36,821 nucleotides of DNA, taken from positions 1-36,821 of the forward strand of contig CAYVXD010000027.1 of NCBI GenBank assembly GCA_964454265.1, given 5' to 3'. This DNA is from JAUWMI01 sp964454265 (GTDB taxonomy: Bacteria; Sumerlaeota; Sumerlaeia; MWCT01; JAUWMI01). Made by a program: the position numbers and the translations under genes. The notes under the pieces are model-generated. The model made no database searches and was not told where the DNA came from. It saw only the letters and a program-made list of their open reading frames with translations. Shown piece after piece: positions 1 to 7,975 of this stretch; within the stretch, counting starts at the first letter, position 1; each line of letters opens with the position of its first letter.

Positions 1-2
1 GT

Positions 3-323
3 GCGATCTTGATAAAACGCTTTAGCTTCGTGGGCGCCTGTATTGCTACCATTAGCGTAGAGTTCCTGCTCCTGGTAGCGCTCTACTTCTACATCTCGCG
101 ACATTTCACAGGACTGCCCCTGCTGAAAATCTGTCTCAAACCAACACTGATTGTCGCACTCATGGGTATTGTAGCTTACGGATTAAGAGCCGCACCTTTT
201 CTTGTCCAGGTGCTCATATCCGCCGGCGTGTATGTGACGCTTATTTATCTCACCGGAGGGATTCGAGAGGACTGGAAGAAGCTGCTGCAACGATTTCAAT
301 TGCGTGGCACTGTGGCCAAATAA
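3..323 (+). CDS. Polysaccharide flippase (Wzx/MATE-like), C-terminal end only
   Basis: The reading frame is open to the left edge of the window, so only the last ~106 residues are present. The TTG at position 9 is most likely an internal Leu codon. The fragment has at least three hydrophobic segments (roughly residues 8-30, 42-60 and 65-82) and ends in a short basic tail. This pattern of closely spaced helices, together with a GT2 glycosyltransferase directly downstream, fits the C-terminus of an oligosaccharide flippase or polysaccharide biosynthesis protein that moves lipid-linked glycans across the inner membrane. No catalytic motif is expected in this part of the family, so the assignment rests on hydrophobicity and context. 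Another multi-pass membrane protein is possible. Confidence 0.5.
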   Translation, partial: AILIKRFSFVGACIATISVEFLLLVALYFYISRHFTGLPLLKICLKPTLIVALMGIVAYGLRAAPFLVQVLISAGVYVTLIYLTGGIREDWKKLLQRFQLRGTVAK

Positions 324-391
324 CGGAAATCTCCACAAACTTTCGCGAGCAAGTCGCCTGAGAAGTTGCACTCTGGCAGAACAGCGCGGTC

Positions 392-1372
392 ATGAATAAA
401 TCAAACCTTATTTCAGTGATTATCCCCGTAAAGAACGCAGCTTCCTGGATCAATGAAACCCTCACTGCTCTGCGCAAGCAGAAGTGCTCCATGGAGAAGG
501 AGGTAATCGTACTGGATTCAGGATCAACGGACGGTACGCTTGATATTCTTAATAAATTTACGGTGCGGCTAGTTCATATCGCGCCGGAGGAGTTCCAACA
601 CGGTCGCACGCGAAACCTCGGGGCCCAAGTGGCCAACGGCGCGATCTTCGTCTTTCTGAACCAAGATGCTGTCCCGCGTGATACAGACTGGCTGGATGTG
701 CTGTGCGAGCCATTGCACCGTGACCCGGACATCGCTGGCGTCTGTAGCTACCTAATTCCTCGACCAGGGTGCAACCCGCTGATCCAGCGTGATATGCTTG
801 GATTTTCCCAAAAGCAGCCTCCATCGCCGTGGATTATCAAATCGCTTTCGCCCGGCCAATCCTTCGACAATCTTCCATTGCGGGGCAAACTCAACTTGAT
901 CTCGTTCCATACAGTGGGATGTGCAATCCCCAGGCGAGTCTTCGACAAGTTTCCATTTGCCGAAATCCCATTCGGTGAAGACCGCGAGTGGGGAAAGAAG
1001 ATTCTGGAGAATGGAAAAAAACTATGCGTCAATCGCGCGGCTGTCGTGATACACTCGCACGAGTTCTACGCCTCGTTTGCTGGCACCTTCCGCATCTACT
1101 TTGACAACGGAACGTTCTTCAGCCGCATACTGCGATTAAAAAAAGACCGAGCATTTGTATATCTGTGGCTGGCGTCCGTGCTCCTGGACTGGAAGTTTAT
1201 CTGGATGCAGCGAAACAAAATGCGAGCAAGTCTTCGCTGGATTTTGCGGTCGCCGTGGGCGCGTCTCGCCCAGTGGCTTGGTCTCTGGTTTGGATTCCAC
1301 TACCACCTCCTTCCACCAGCCTGGCGCAAATGCTTCTCGATCTACTTCAAACACTCCGCAGAAATAAAATAA
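392..1372 (+). CDS. GT2 family glycosyltransferase, rhamnosyltransferase-like
   Basis: 326 residues. The N-terminus is a typical GT-A fold: IIPVKN at 10-15, LDSGSTDGT at 41-49 and a metal-binding stretch NQDAVP at 90-95, where a DxD motif normally sits. FGEDREWGKKIL begins near residue 194 and supplies the acidic pair seen at the catalytic base position of GT2 enzymes. The motif order and the following region with VVIHSHEFY resemble bacterial rhamnosyltransferases that build O-antigen or other surface glycans. The C-terminal ~85 residues are rich in Trp and hydrophobic residues and may associate with the membrane. It lies 68 bp after a probable flippase gene, which supports a role in surface polysaccharide synthesis. 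Sugar donor and acceptor cannot be told from sequence. Confidence 0.85.
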   Translation: MNKSNLISVIIPVKNAASWINETLTALRKQKCSMEKEVIVLDSGSTDGTLDILNKFTVRLVHIAPEEFQHGRTRNLGAQVANGAIFVFLNQDAVPRDTDWLDVLCEPLHRDPDIAGVCSYLIPRPGCNPLIQRDMLGFSQKQPPSPWIIKSLSPGQSFDNLPLRGKLNLISFHTVGCAIPRRVFDKFPFAEIPFGEDREWGKKILENGKKLCVNRAAVVIHSHEFYASFAGTFRIYFDNGTFFSRILRLKKDRAFVYLWLASVLLDWKFIWMQRNKMRASLRWILRSPWARLAQWLGLWFGFHYHLLPPAWRKCFSIYFKHSAEIK

Positions 1373-1612
1373 ACCCTCCGTATCATAAATATACACATTG
1401 GTTCAGGAAAAATGTCGTGTTGTTTTGGACAGATTTCACGCAAACACAGGGCGTTTCTCTCCTGGTAGCGAATGCGAGGCCAGACCTCCCGCGCAAGCGA
1501 AGAATCATTGAAAACCATTGACATACCATAGGGCGGTTGTTAGAAGAACCCTAATTTCGACCGACACGGAGTGAGCAGGAATTCTCTAAACTAAGTCGAG
1601 TGTGAGGAGACC

Positions 1613-2266
1613 GTGGGTTTTCTTCAGATCGATCCGCTGCTGATGCTCCCTGGATTACTATTTGCAGTTGTTTGCCATGAATATGCACACGCCCTTTTTG
1701 CAAAACTAGGGGGCGATATGACCGCTACGTATCAGGGTCGCCTCAGCCTTAATCCCTTGGTTCATATTGATCCAGTCGGTACGGTGATTGTACCTTTAGT
1801 GTTGCTTATAATGAAGGCTCCGCTTCTCATTGGATGGGCAAAGCCAGTGCCCGTAAACCCGCTGAAATATCGCAAGCCTGAATGGGATGTCGTGGTCAGT
1901 CTAGCCGGGCCCGGAGCCAATTTTGCCCTGGTCATAGCCGCAGGTATTGTGTTGAAATTCCTGCTGCTTGTAAATATCGCAGCGCCAACTGTGCTCCTGC
2001 AAATTCTGGTGAACTTTATCTTTATAAATGTTTTGCTCGGTTGTTTTAATTTGATTCCCATTCCTCCGCTCGATGGTTCGCACGTTCTATTTCATTACGT
2101 GGCAAAACGCAGTTCGAGTGCCTTGCAATCCTTTGCTTTTTTAGAACAGTATGGATTTCTTATTCTGATAGTATTGCTTTTTATGACGCCATTGGGAGAT
2201 CTCTTCTTTGGCGGCATTGTTGGGAACATCTACCTGTTCATAATAAGGCTCATCGTATTCGGGTAG
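1613..2266 (+). CDS. Site-2 protease family (M50) membrane metalloprotease
   Basis: 217 residues, almost entirely hydrophobic. The zinc site HEYAH is at residues 22-26 in the first membrane segment, and the third ligand is the Asp of NLIPIPPLDGSHVL (D154). These are the two hallmark motifs of M50 intramembrane proteases. The protein is short and has no PDZ domain, so it belongs to the compact YwhC/Rip3-like group rather than to RseP. It starts with GTG at 1613, preceded by GTGAGGAGACC, a good ribosome binding site. trpS follows after 10 bp, so the two are probably cotranscribed. M50-trpS-scpA-scpB order is frequent in bacteria. The substrate is unknown. Confidence 0.9.
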   Translation: MGFLQIDPLLMLPGLLFAVVCHEYAHALFAKLGGDMTATYQGRLSLNPLVHIDPVGTVIVPLVLLIMKAPLLIGWAKPVPVNPLKYRKPEWDVVVSLAGPGANFALVIAAGIVLKFLLLVNIAAPTVLLQILVNFIFINVLLGCFNLIPIPPLDGSHVLFHYVAKRSSSALQSFAFLEQYGFLILIVLLFMTPLGDLFFGGIVGNIYLFIIRLIVFG

Positions 2267-2276
2267 GAGTGTTGGA

Positions 2277-3344
2277 ATGGCAAGAAAGCGCATTTTGAGT
2301 GGGAATCGCCCCAGCGGATTGCTGCACCTGGGCAACTATGTCGGGGCACTGCAAAACTGGGCCAATTTGCAGGATGAATACAAGTGTTTCTTCATGATCG
2401 CCGATTGGCACGCCCTGACTTCAGAATACATGGATACCAGTGAAATCGAGGGAAACATTCGCGAAATGCTCCTCGACTGGCTCTCCGTGGGTCTCGACCC
2501 AGAGCGTAGCACTATCTTCATCCAGTCGCAGGTCAAACAGCACGCCGAGCTTTCACTGATGCTGGGTATGTTCACTCCCCTTCCCTGGCTCGAGCGCTGC
2601 CCGACCTACAAAGAGCAGATTATGGAGATGGCGAACCGAGATCTTTCGACCTACGGTTTTCTCGGCTATCCCGTGCTGCAAGCAGCGGACATTGTGATCT
2701 ATCGCGCAGACGCTGTGCCGGTTGGCGAAGACCAGGTGCCGCATCTGGAGTTTACACGTGAGGTCGTCAGGCGAATTAATCACATCTATGGCAAGCTTTT
2801 CCCTGAACCTCAGACCCTGCTCAGCCGCGTTCCAAAGCTCCCGGGCACCGATGGCCGCAAAATGAGCAAAAGCTATAACAACTGCATTTACCTGAGTGAC
2901 GATGCCGAGACAGTGCGGAAAAAGGTCAACAAGATGGTGACAGATCCCGCACGTGTCCGGCGCACTGACAAAGGCCACCCCGAGGTATGCAGCGTCTTCT
3001 CATACCACCGGGTGTTTAATGCCGATCAGGTGCCAACAATCGAGCGTCAATGTCGCAATGCCGAAATCGGCTGCACGGATTGCAAACAGAATCTGGCGCG
3101 TGCCATCAATCACCTGCTTGATCCCTTCCGGCGCAAGCGCCAAGAGCTGCAAGTCAATCCTGAATATGTCAGAGAGGTGATTGAGAAGGGGAATGCACAC
3201 GCACGGGAAGTCGCAGAGGAGACAATGCGCGACGTGCGGGCTGCAATGCACTTACTCAACAACATTGATACTCTGATTGAATCTCTGGGGCCAGCAGCCA
3301 AGAAGTCGGCTGGCGTGAATCCGAAACAAAGGAACCGCTCATGA
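2277..3344 (+). CDS. trpS: Tryptophanyl-tRNA synthetase with probable Fe-S cysteine motif
   Basis: 355 residues, a class I aminoacyl-tRNA synthetase that charges tRNA-Trp. The HIGH-type motif is HLGN at 17-20 and the KMSKS loop is exact at 195-199, inside GTDGRKMSKSYNN. Other family features include DWHAL at 43-47 and the Gly-Glu-Asp-Gln motif at 150-153. The C-terminal half carries four cysteines spaced C238-x20-C259-x6-C266-x2-C269. This closely resembles the [4Fe-4S] motif reported for Thermotoga maritima TrpRS (C-x22-C-x6-C-x2-C). ATG at 2277 is preceded by GTAGGAGTGTTGG. The stop codon overlaps the scpA start by 4 bp. Confidence 0.96.
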   Translation: MARKRILSGNRPSGLLHLGNYVGALQNWANLQDEYKCFFMIADWHALTSEYMDTSEIEGNIREMLLDWLSVGLDPERSTIFIQSQVKQHAELSLMLGMFTPLPWLERCPTYKEQIMEMANRDLSTYGFLGYPVLQAADIVIYRADAVPVGEDQVPHLEFTREVVRRINHIYGKLFPEPQTLLSRVPKLPGTDGRKMSKSYNNCIYLSDDAETVRKKVNKMVTDPARVRRTDKGHPEVCSVFSYHRVFNADQVPTIERQCRNAEIGCTDCKQNLARAINHLLDPFRRKRQELQVNPEYVREVIEKGNAHAREVAEETMRDVRAAMHLLNNIDTLIESLGPAAKKSAGVNPKQRNRS

Positions 3345-4081
3345 GCTTCCGTATCAAGCTGAATGTCTTTGAAGGGCCGTTCGACCTGCTGCTACACCTG
3401 ATTAAAGTGAATGAAATGGACATCTATGATATCCCGATTGCCAAGATTACGCACCAGTACATGGAATACATTCACATCATGCAGGCACTCGATCTCGAGG
3501 TGGCTGGCGAATTCCTGGTCATGGCCGCTACGCTGATAAATATTAAGTCGCGCCATCTGCTTCCCTCAGGTGAGCTCATGGAGGACGAAGAAGAGATCAA
3601 TGAGATTCTCAGTGCCAAGGAGCTAATTCGCCAGCTCGTCGAATATCGTAAATTCAAAGAGATGGCCCGCTCGCTGCGCCAGCGTGAGGAAAACCAGGCG
3701 CAGGTTTTCTATCGCCACAATATCGAGCCGATTCTACCTGAGACCGAACGCGAAGAGCCGCTGCGTGAAGACCTTCATCTGCTCTTTGATGCATTCTCGC
3801 GCGTGCTCCGCTACGCTGAAGCGGGCGACTACCATCAGGTGCTCGAAGAACACTTCACCGTCGAGAACAAGATGCAGTATCTCTCATCCCTGATGGAAAA
3901 GGCCGACATGTTGAATTTGCTGGACATTTTCAAGAAATGTCTCACGCGTAACGAAACCATCGTAACGTTCCTGGCTGTGTTGGAATTGTCCAGACGTAGA
4001 CAGATTCGCGTGAAACAATCCGGACCATTTAAGGACATCCTGATCTATACGTGGGAGAAACAACTCGACTATGTCCGATGA
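3341..4081 (+). CDS. scpA: Segregation and condensation protein A (ScpA kleisin)
   Basis: 246 residues. The N-terminus contains the kleisin signature FEGPFDLLLHLIK (9-21), followed by the DIYDIPIAKIT segment typical of ScpA. ScpA bridges the two heads of SMC and recruits ScpB to form the condensin that compacts and segregates the chromosome. The central part is highly charged (Glu/Arg), and the C-terminal end with VTFLAVLELSRRRQIRV is the usual winged-helix that contacts the SMC cap. It overlaps trpS by 4 bp (ATGA) and scpB by 11 bp, which implies translational coupling. Length is normal for the family. Confidence 0.96.
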   Translation: MSFRIKLNVFEGPFDLLLHLIKVNEMDIYDIPIAKITHQYMEYIHIMQALDLEVAGEFLVMAATLINIKSRHLLPSGELMEDEEEINEILSAKELIRQLVEYRKFKEMARSLRQREENQAQVFYRHNIEPILPETEREEPLREDLHLLFDAFSRVLRYAEAGDYHQVLEEHFTVENKMQYLSSLMEKADMLNLLDIFKKCLTRNETIVTFLAVLELSRRRQIRVKQSGPFKDILIYTWEKQLDYVR

Positions 4082-4778
4082 AAAGAAGCACAACGGAGAC
4101 CCGGCGGAGAAACAGCTCCAGGCAGAGGCTGATCTCAAATGGGAAAGAAGCGAGGCCGCTTGCGAACAGCCCGAGGAAGAAATCGCGGATGAAACCAATA
4201 TCTCCACTGAGGCTAAGGAGACCGAGGCGGAGCTAATTGTACGCACGCCGGCAGAGGCTAAGGCGATTCTGGAATGTGCCCTTTTTACCACGAACGATGC
4301 CCTGCCTCTCCCCAGGTTGAGCAAGCTGTTGAACAACATGGACAGTAAGACACTGCGCGGACTGATACAGGAACTCCAGCAGGAATACCAGGCACGGCAG
4401 AGCGGGCTGCAGATTGTCGAAGTAGCGGGAGGCTACCAGTTAGCCACGCGGCCCGGGTTCGCGCCATGGATCTTGCGGCTTCATCATCACCGTGCGCGGA
4501 ACCCTTTGACGCCAGCAGCAATGGAAACGCTTGCCATCATCGCATACAAGCAGCCGATCACTCGTGCGGAGATCGAGGCAATCCGCGGCGTTGACTCGAG
4601 TGGCATCATCCGCAATCTGGTCGAACTTGGCCTGGTTGAAGTGGTGGGCAAGAAAGACGTAGCGGGCTATCCCCTGCTCTATGGCACCACAAATCTCTTC
4701 CTGAAAACCTTCGGGCTGAAGTGCCTGTCTGACCTGCCGTCAATCCAAGAACTTAAGGAGATGTTCAACATAAAGTGA
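4071..4778 (+). CDS. scpB: Segregation and condensation protein B (ScpB)
   Basis: 235 residues. Residues ~65 to 225 form the two winged-helix domains of ScpB, with the conserved ETLAIIAYKQPITRAEIEAI (about 149-168), the RGVDSSGIIRNLVELGLVEV segment and the YGTT near the end of the second domain. ScpB dimers bind the ScpA kleisin in the SMC complex. The first ~60 residues are an acidic, Glu/Ala-rich, low-complexity extension not found in short ScpB proteins, and probably disordered. The start at 4071 overlaps scpA by 11 bp. The stop overlaps the GTG start of the pseudouridine synthase gene. Confidence 0.95.
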   Translation: MSDEKKHNGDPAEKQLQAEADLKWERSEAACEQPEEEIADETNISTEAKETEAELIVRTPAEAKAILECALFTTNDALPLPRLSKLLNNMDSKTLRGLIQELQQEYQARQSGLQIVEVAGGYQLATRPGFAPWILRLHHHRARNPLTPAAMETLAIIAYKQPITRAEIEAIRGVDSSGIIRNLVELGLVEVVGKKDVAGYPLLYGTTNLFLKTFGLKCLSDLPSIQELKEMFNIK

Positions 4779-5500
4779 GGCAACGGCTGCATAAGTTTAT
4801 GGCGGCCTGTGGAATTGCGTCACGCCGCGCGAGCGAAATACTGATTCGCAAGGGAGAGGTCACAGTCAACGGCCAAATTGTCACAGCGGTTGGCACGCTC
4901 ATTGAGCCAGATAGTGACACCGTTGCGGTGCGCGAACGAGTGATCACTCCTCAACCGCGACGTCTGTACCTCGTCCTTAACAAACCGAAAGGCTACATTG
5001 TTAGCCTGCGTGATACACACGGGCGGCCAACGGTTCAGCATCTGATCTGTGGAATTTCGGAACGCCTCTTTCCCGTTGGCCGACTGGATATGAACAGCGA
5101 GGGCCTACTCTTTCTCACAAATGATGGCGAGCTGGCGTATCGCCTGATGCATCCCAGTTTTGCAATCGAAAAGGAGTACCATGTCACGGTAAAGGGCACG
5201 CCAGACACCAGGGCGCTCGAGCGGCTGCGCCGTGGAGTGCAGCTGGAAGACGGACCAGCCGCACCGGCAGTCGTTCGAACCTTGAGAAGACAGCGCCAAA
5301 CCACGATGCTGGCAGTTATCATCCGTGAAGGAAGAAAGAGGCAGATTCGGCGTATGTTTGCCGCTATAGGTTTACCGGTGCGCAAGCTGAAACGAATCCG
5401 CATCGGGTCGGTTCGGCTTGGCCGCTTGCCTGCGGGCCAGCACCGCGAGCTCAGGTCACAAGAAGTCGAATCATTGCGGCGCTTGGTCCAGTTGCGCTGA
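4775..5500 (+). CDS. rluB: RsuA/RluB family 23S rRNA pseudouridine synthase
   Basis: 241 residues. An N-terminal S4 RNA-binding domain (about 1-60, with LHKFMAACGIASRRASE) is followed by the RsuA/RluB/RluE-type catalytic domain. The catalytic Asp is D105 in FPVGRLDMNSEGLLFLTNDG. The later KRQIRRM motif (near 188) and LKRIRIGSVRLG are also family signatures. It isomerises a uridine of rRNA, most likely in 23S rRNA as RluB does. The exact target cannot be read from sequence. It starts with GTG at 4775, inside the last codons of scpB, so translation is coupled. scpA-scpB-rluB is a conserved bacterial gene order. Confidence 0.93.
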   Translation: MRQRLHKFMAACGIASRRASEILIRKGEVTVNGQIVTAVGTLIEPDSDTVAVRERVITPQPRRLYLVLNKPKGYIVSLRDTHGRPTVQHLICGISERLFPVGRLDMNSEGLLFLTNDGELAYRLMHPSFAIEKEYHVTVKGTPDTRALERLRRGVQLEDGPAAPAVVRTLRRQRQTTMLAVIIREGRKRQIRRMFAAIGLPVRKLKRIRIGSVRLGRLPAGQHRELRSQEVESLRRLVQLR

Positions 5501-5601
5501 GAGCCTTTACAAGTGAGGCTCATGGAGTAAAAGAGACATAAAGGTGGCTAAGACCAGGGAAACTCTGAGCCACGCTGCAAATATTATCCTGGAGCATGTC
5601 T

Positions 5602-6678
5602 ATGGCAACACTACAAGATTTGCGACGCAGAATTGATCAAATTGACGGGCAAATCGTCCGTCTCCTGGACCGCCGGGCACAGCTAGCTCGCCAGATCGGC
5701 GAAAAGAAATCCAAACGCCAGCTCGAGTTCTTTGATGCCGCGCGGCAGAAAACGATTGTCAACAAGGCACTCAAAATGAGCCAGGGCCATTTCCCAAAAG
5801 CCGGCCTGGCTAACGTTTTTACAGAAATTATGTCCGCATGCCTGGCAATGGAGCAGCCGCTACGGGTGGGCTATTTTGGACCACGCGCAACATTCACGCA
5901 GCTGGCAGCCATTTCGGAATTCGGATCCTCAGTCAACTTTGTCTCTTACAAGACGATTCGCGATATCTTTCTGGCGGTTGACAGAGACTGGATTAACTAC
6001 GGCGTGGTCCCGATTGAAAACTCTACTGGTGGCATTGTCCACCATACGCTCGACATGTTCCTGGAATACGATCTGCGCATTACGTCCGAGGTGGTAATGG
6101 CAATCCACCAGAATTTGCTCTCCCGACATCGGCTGGAGCAGATCAGCAAGGTCTTCTCCAGTCCCCAGCCATTTGCGCAGTGTCAAATCTGGCTGAAGGA
6201 AAACCTTCCCAATGCGACGTTGAAAGAAGTGGGAACCACGGTTGAGGGTGTTCACCTGGCGTCAAAAACCAAGGGCGGAGCAGCAATTGCCAGTGAATTG
6301 GCTGCCAAGATTTACAAGTTAAAAATGGTGGCTCGTGCAATTGAGGACGTCAAAGATAACCGCACGCGTTTTCTCGTGATCGGGAAGCAGTCATCCCAGC
6401 CAACGGGTAACGACAAGACGTCGCTCATGTTCTCTATCAAAGATCGCCCCGGCGCGCTATTTTCCCTGCTCAAGCCCTTTGCCAAACGCAAGATCAACCT
6501 GACGAAAATCGAATCGCGGCCAACAAGACGTAAGGCCTGGGAGTACGTCTTCTTCGTTGATCTCATAGGCCACATCCAAGATCCATCGGTCAGCGACGCA
6601 GTTAGGGAGCTGGAAAACCACTGTCTCTTTATCAAAATTCTCGGCTCCTATCCGCACGATGTGAAGGTACGCGGCTAG
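5602..6678 (+). CDS. pheA: Bifunctional chorismate mutase / prephenate dehydratase
   Basis: About 358 residues and three domains. A short AroQ-type chorismate mutase (first ~85 residues, LRRRIDQIDGQIVRLLDRRA) is followed by the prephenate dehydratase domain (GYFGPRATFTQLAA, VPIENSTGG and the catalytic NRTRFLVI). A C-terminal ACT domain carries ESRPTRRKAWEYVFFVD, with the ESRP loop that binds phenylalanine for feedback inhibition. It converts chorismate to prephenate and then to phenylpyruvate. Two in-frame ATG codons exist (5596 and 5602). The GGAG at 5591-5594 is only 1 nt from the first but 7 nt from the second, so 5602 is preferred. It opens the aromatic amino acid block and is followed by the aminotransferase. 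Confidence 0.96.
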   Translation: MATLQDLRRRIDQIDGQIVRLLDRRAQLARQIGEKKSKRQLEFFDAARQKTIVNKALKMSQGHFPKAGLANVFTEIMSACLAMEQPLRVGYFGPRATFTQLAAISEFGSSVNFVSYKTIRDIFLAVDRDWINYGVVPIENSTGGIVHHTLDMFLEYDLRITSEVVMAIHQNLLSRHRLEQISKVFSSPQPFAQCQIWLKENLPNATLKEVGTTVEGVHLASKTKGGAAIASELAAKIYKLKMVARAIEDVKDNRTRFLVIGKQSSQPTGNDKTSLMFSIKDRPGALFSLLKPFAKRKINLTKIESRPTRRKAWEYVFFVDLIGHIQDPSVSDAVRELENHCLFIKILGSYPHDVKVRG

Positions 6679-6763
6679 AAATTGCCCAGGCCACCGGAAG
6701 CATGCTGCGCGCCGAATGGTACGTTCAAAAGCAGCCATTAGACAGCAAAGGTGCAAGGCAAAA

Positions 6764-7909
6764 ATGGCAACTCGGCATCACGATTTTCCAATACCGTGCA
6801 GGCAAGCGCTTCAGACCCTGCAACCCTACCCTGCGGGAAAACCCATCGAGGAGGTTCAACGCAAGTATGGCCTGGAAACGGTCATCAAGATGGCGTCAAA
6901 CGAAAATCCCCTTGGCCCATCTCCTAAAGCCATAGATGCCGTGCGTCAGGCTCTCACGGAGAGCAATCGCTATCCTGATGCGAATGGATACTTACTGCGC
7001 ATTGCCCTGAGCAAGAAATTCCATATCCCGCTGGAGCATCTGATTATCGGAAATGGCTCTGACGAATTGGTGCTCTTCATTGCCCTCACGTATCTCGGCC
7101 CGCAGGATCAAATCATAGTCTCCGACAAAGCATTTATTCGCTATGAGATGGCGGCGCAGGTGATGGCGGCGCAATGTATCCACGTTCCAATGAAGGACTT
7201 TCGTCACGACCTTGAGGGCATGGCGCAGGCTATGCGCCCAGAGACCAGAGCGATATTCTTTTCCAATCCGAACAATCCAGTCGGAACCATGGTCGCCCGC
7301 AAAGCTGTGGAGAGACTGCTCGATGCCGTTCCGCCGCGCGTTCTCATTATCATTGATGAAGCCTATCGCGAATATGTTGACCATCCGGACTACCCAGATG
7401 CTCTCACGTATCTCAGAACGCATCCAAACGTGATTATTCTGCGCACGTTCTCAAAAGTCCACGGATTGGCGGGCCTGCGCATCGGCTATGGCATTGCGCA
7501 TCCGCAGATCATTCATGACATTAATCGCGTAAGGCCGCCTTTTAACGTAAACCGGCTGGCACAGGTCGCTGCGCTTGCAGCGCTGGAAGATGAGGAACAC
7601 GTGCAGCGCACTGTCCGCATGAATGCCGAGCAAAAGACATACCTAGAGCAGGAGCTCACGCGCCTGAATATTGGCTTCGTTCCTTCCTCGACTAACTTTC
7701 TTCTGATTGACGCCAGACACGACTCGCTGCAAGCGTCTCAGCATCTGCTCAGTCAGGGAATTATTGTCCGCCCCATGGCGGGCTTTGGAATGCCAACTCA
7801 CCTCCGGGTCACGATTGGCACGCCCGAAGAGAATCGGGCGTTCGTACAAGCATTTGAGAGAACGCTGGTAAAGCTGCACGGGCCAGCAGCAAACAAGGAC
7901 CAGAGCTGA
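6764..7909 (+). CDS. hisC: Histidinol-phosphate / aromatic aminotransferase (HisC family)
   Basis: 381 residues from the chosen start, a fold-type I PLP enzyme. The N-terminus has LQPYPAGKPIEEVQRKYG followed by KMASNENPLGPSPKA, the classical HisC opening. Further signatures are SNPNNPVGT, IIDEAYREY and the PLP-lysine in RTFSKVHGLAGLRIGYG (K231). An upstream in-frame ATG at 6716 would add 16 poorly conserved residues. The start at 6764 fits family alignments better and has AAGG just upstream. HisC normally transaminates histidinol phosphate, but this copy sits between pheA and aroF/tyrA, far from other his genes. It may serve as the Phe/Tyr aminotransferase, or do both jobs. That is inference from context. 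Confidence 0.92.
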   Translation: MATRHHDFPIPCRQALQTLQPYPAGKPIEEVQRKYGLETVIKMASNENPLGPSPKAIDAVRQALTESNRYPDANGYLLRIALSKKFHIPLEHLIIGNGSDELVLFIALTYLGPQDQIIVSDKAFIRYEMAAQVMAAQCIHVPMKDFRHDLEGMAQAMRPETRAIFFSNPNNPVGTMVARKAVERLLDAVPPRVLIIIDEAYREYVDHPDYPDALTYLRTHPNVIILRTFSKVHGLAGLRIGYGIAHPQIIHDINRVRPPFNVNRLAQVAALAALEDEEHVQRTVRMNAEQKTYLEQELTRLNIGFVPSSTNFLLIDARHDSLQASQHLLSQGIIVRPMAGFGMPTHLRVTIGTPEENRAFVQAFERTLVKLHGPAANKDQS

Positions 7910-7975
7910 TAGCGCGCAGGGGATACTAATTTTTGCGAGTACGAGGAGTTGCTCGTTTAAGGGAGGCTGTACGAA

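Noticed and set aside
1165..1521. 118-codon plus-strand frame overlapping the GT2 gene
   Set aside because: It overlaps the end of a well-supported GT2 gene in another frame, has no ribosome binding site and resembles no protein.
16..2266. Mobile element boundary or horizontal transfer at the left edge
   Set aside because: No transposase, integrase, attachment repeats or tRNA gene is visible. The flippase and glycosyltransferase belong to an ordinary surface-glycan locus.
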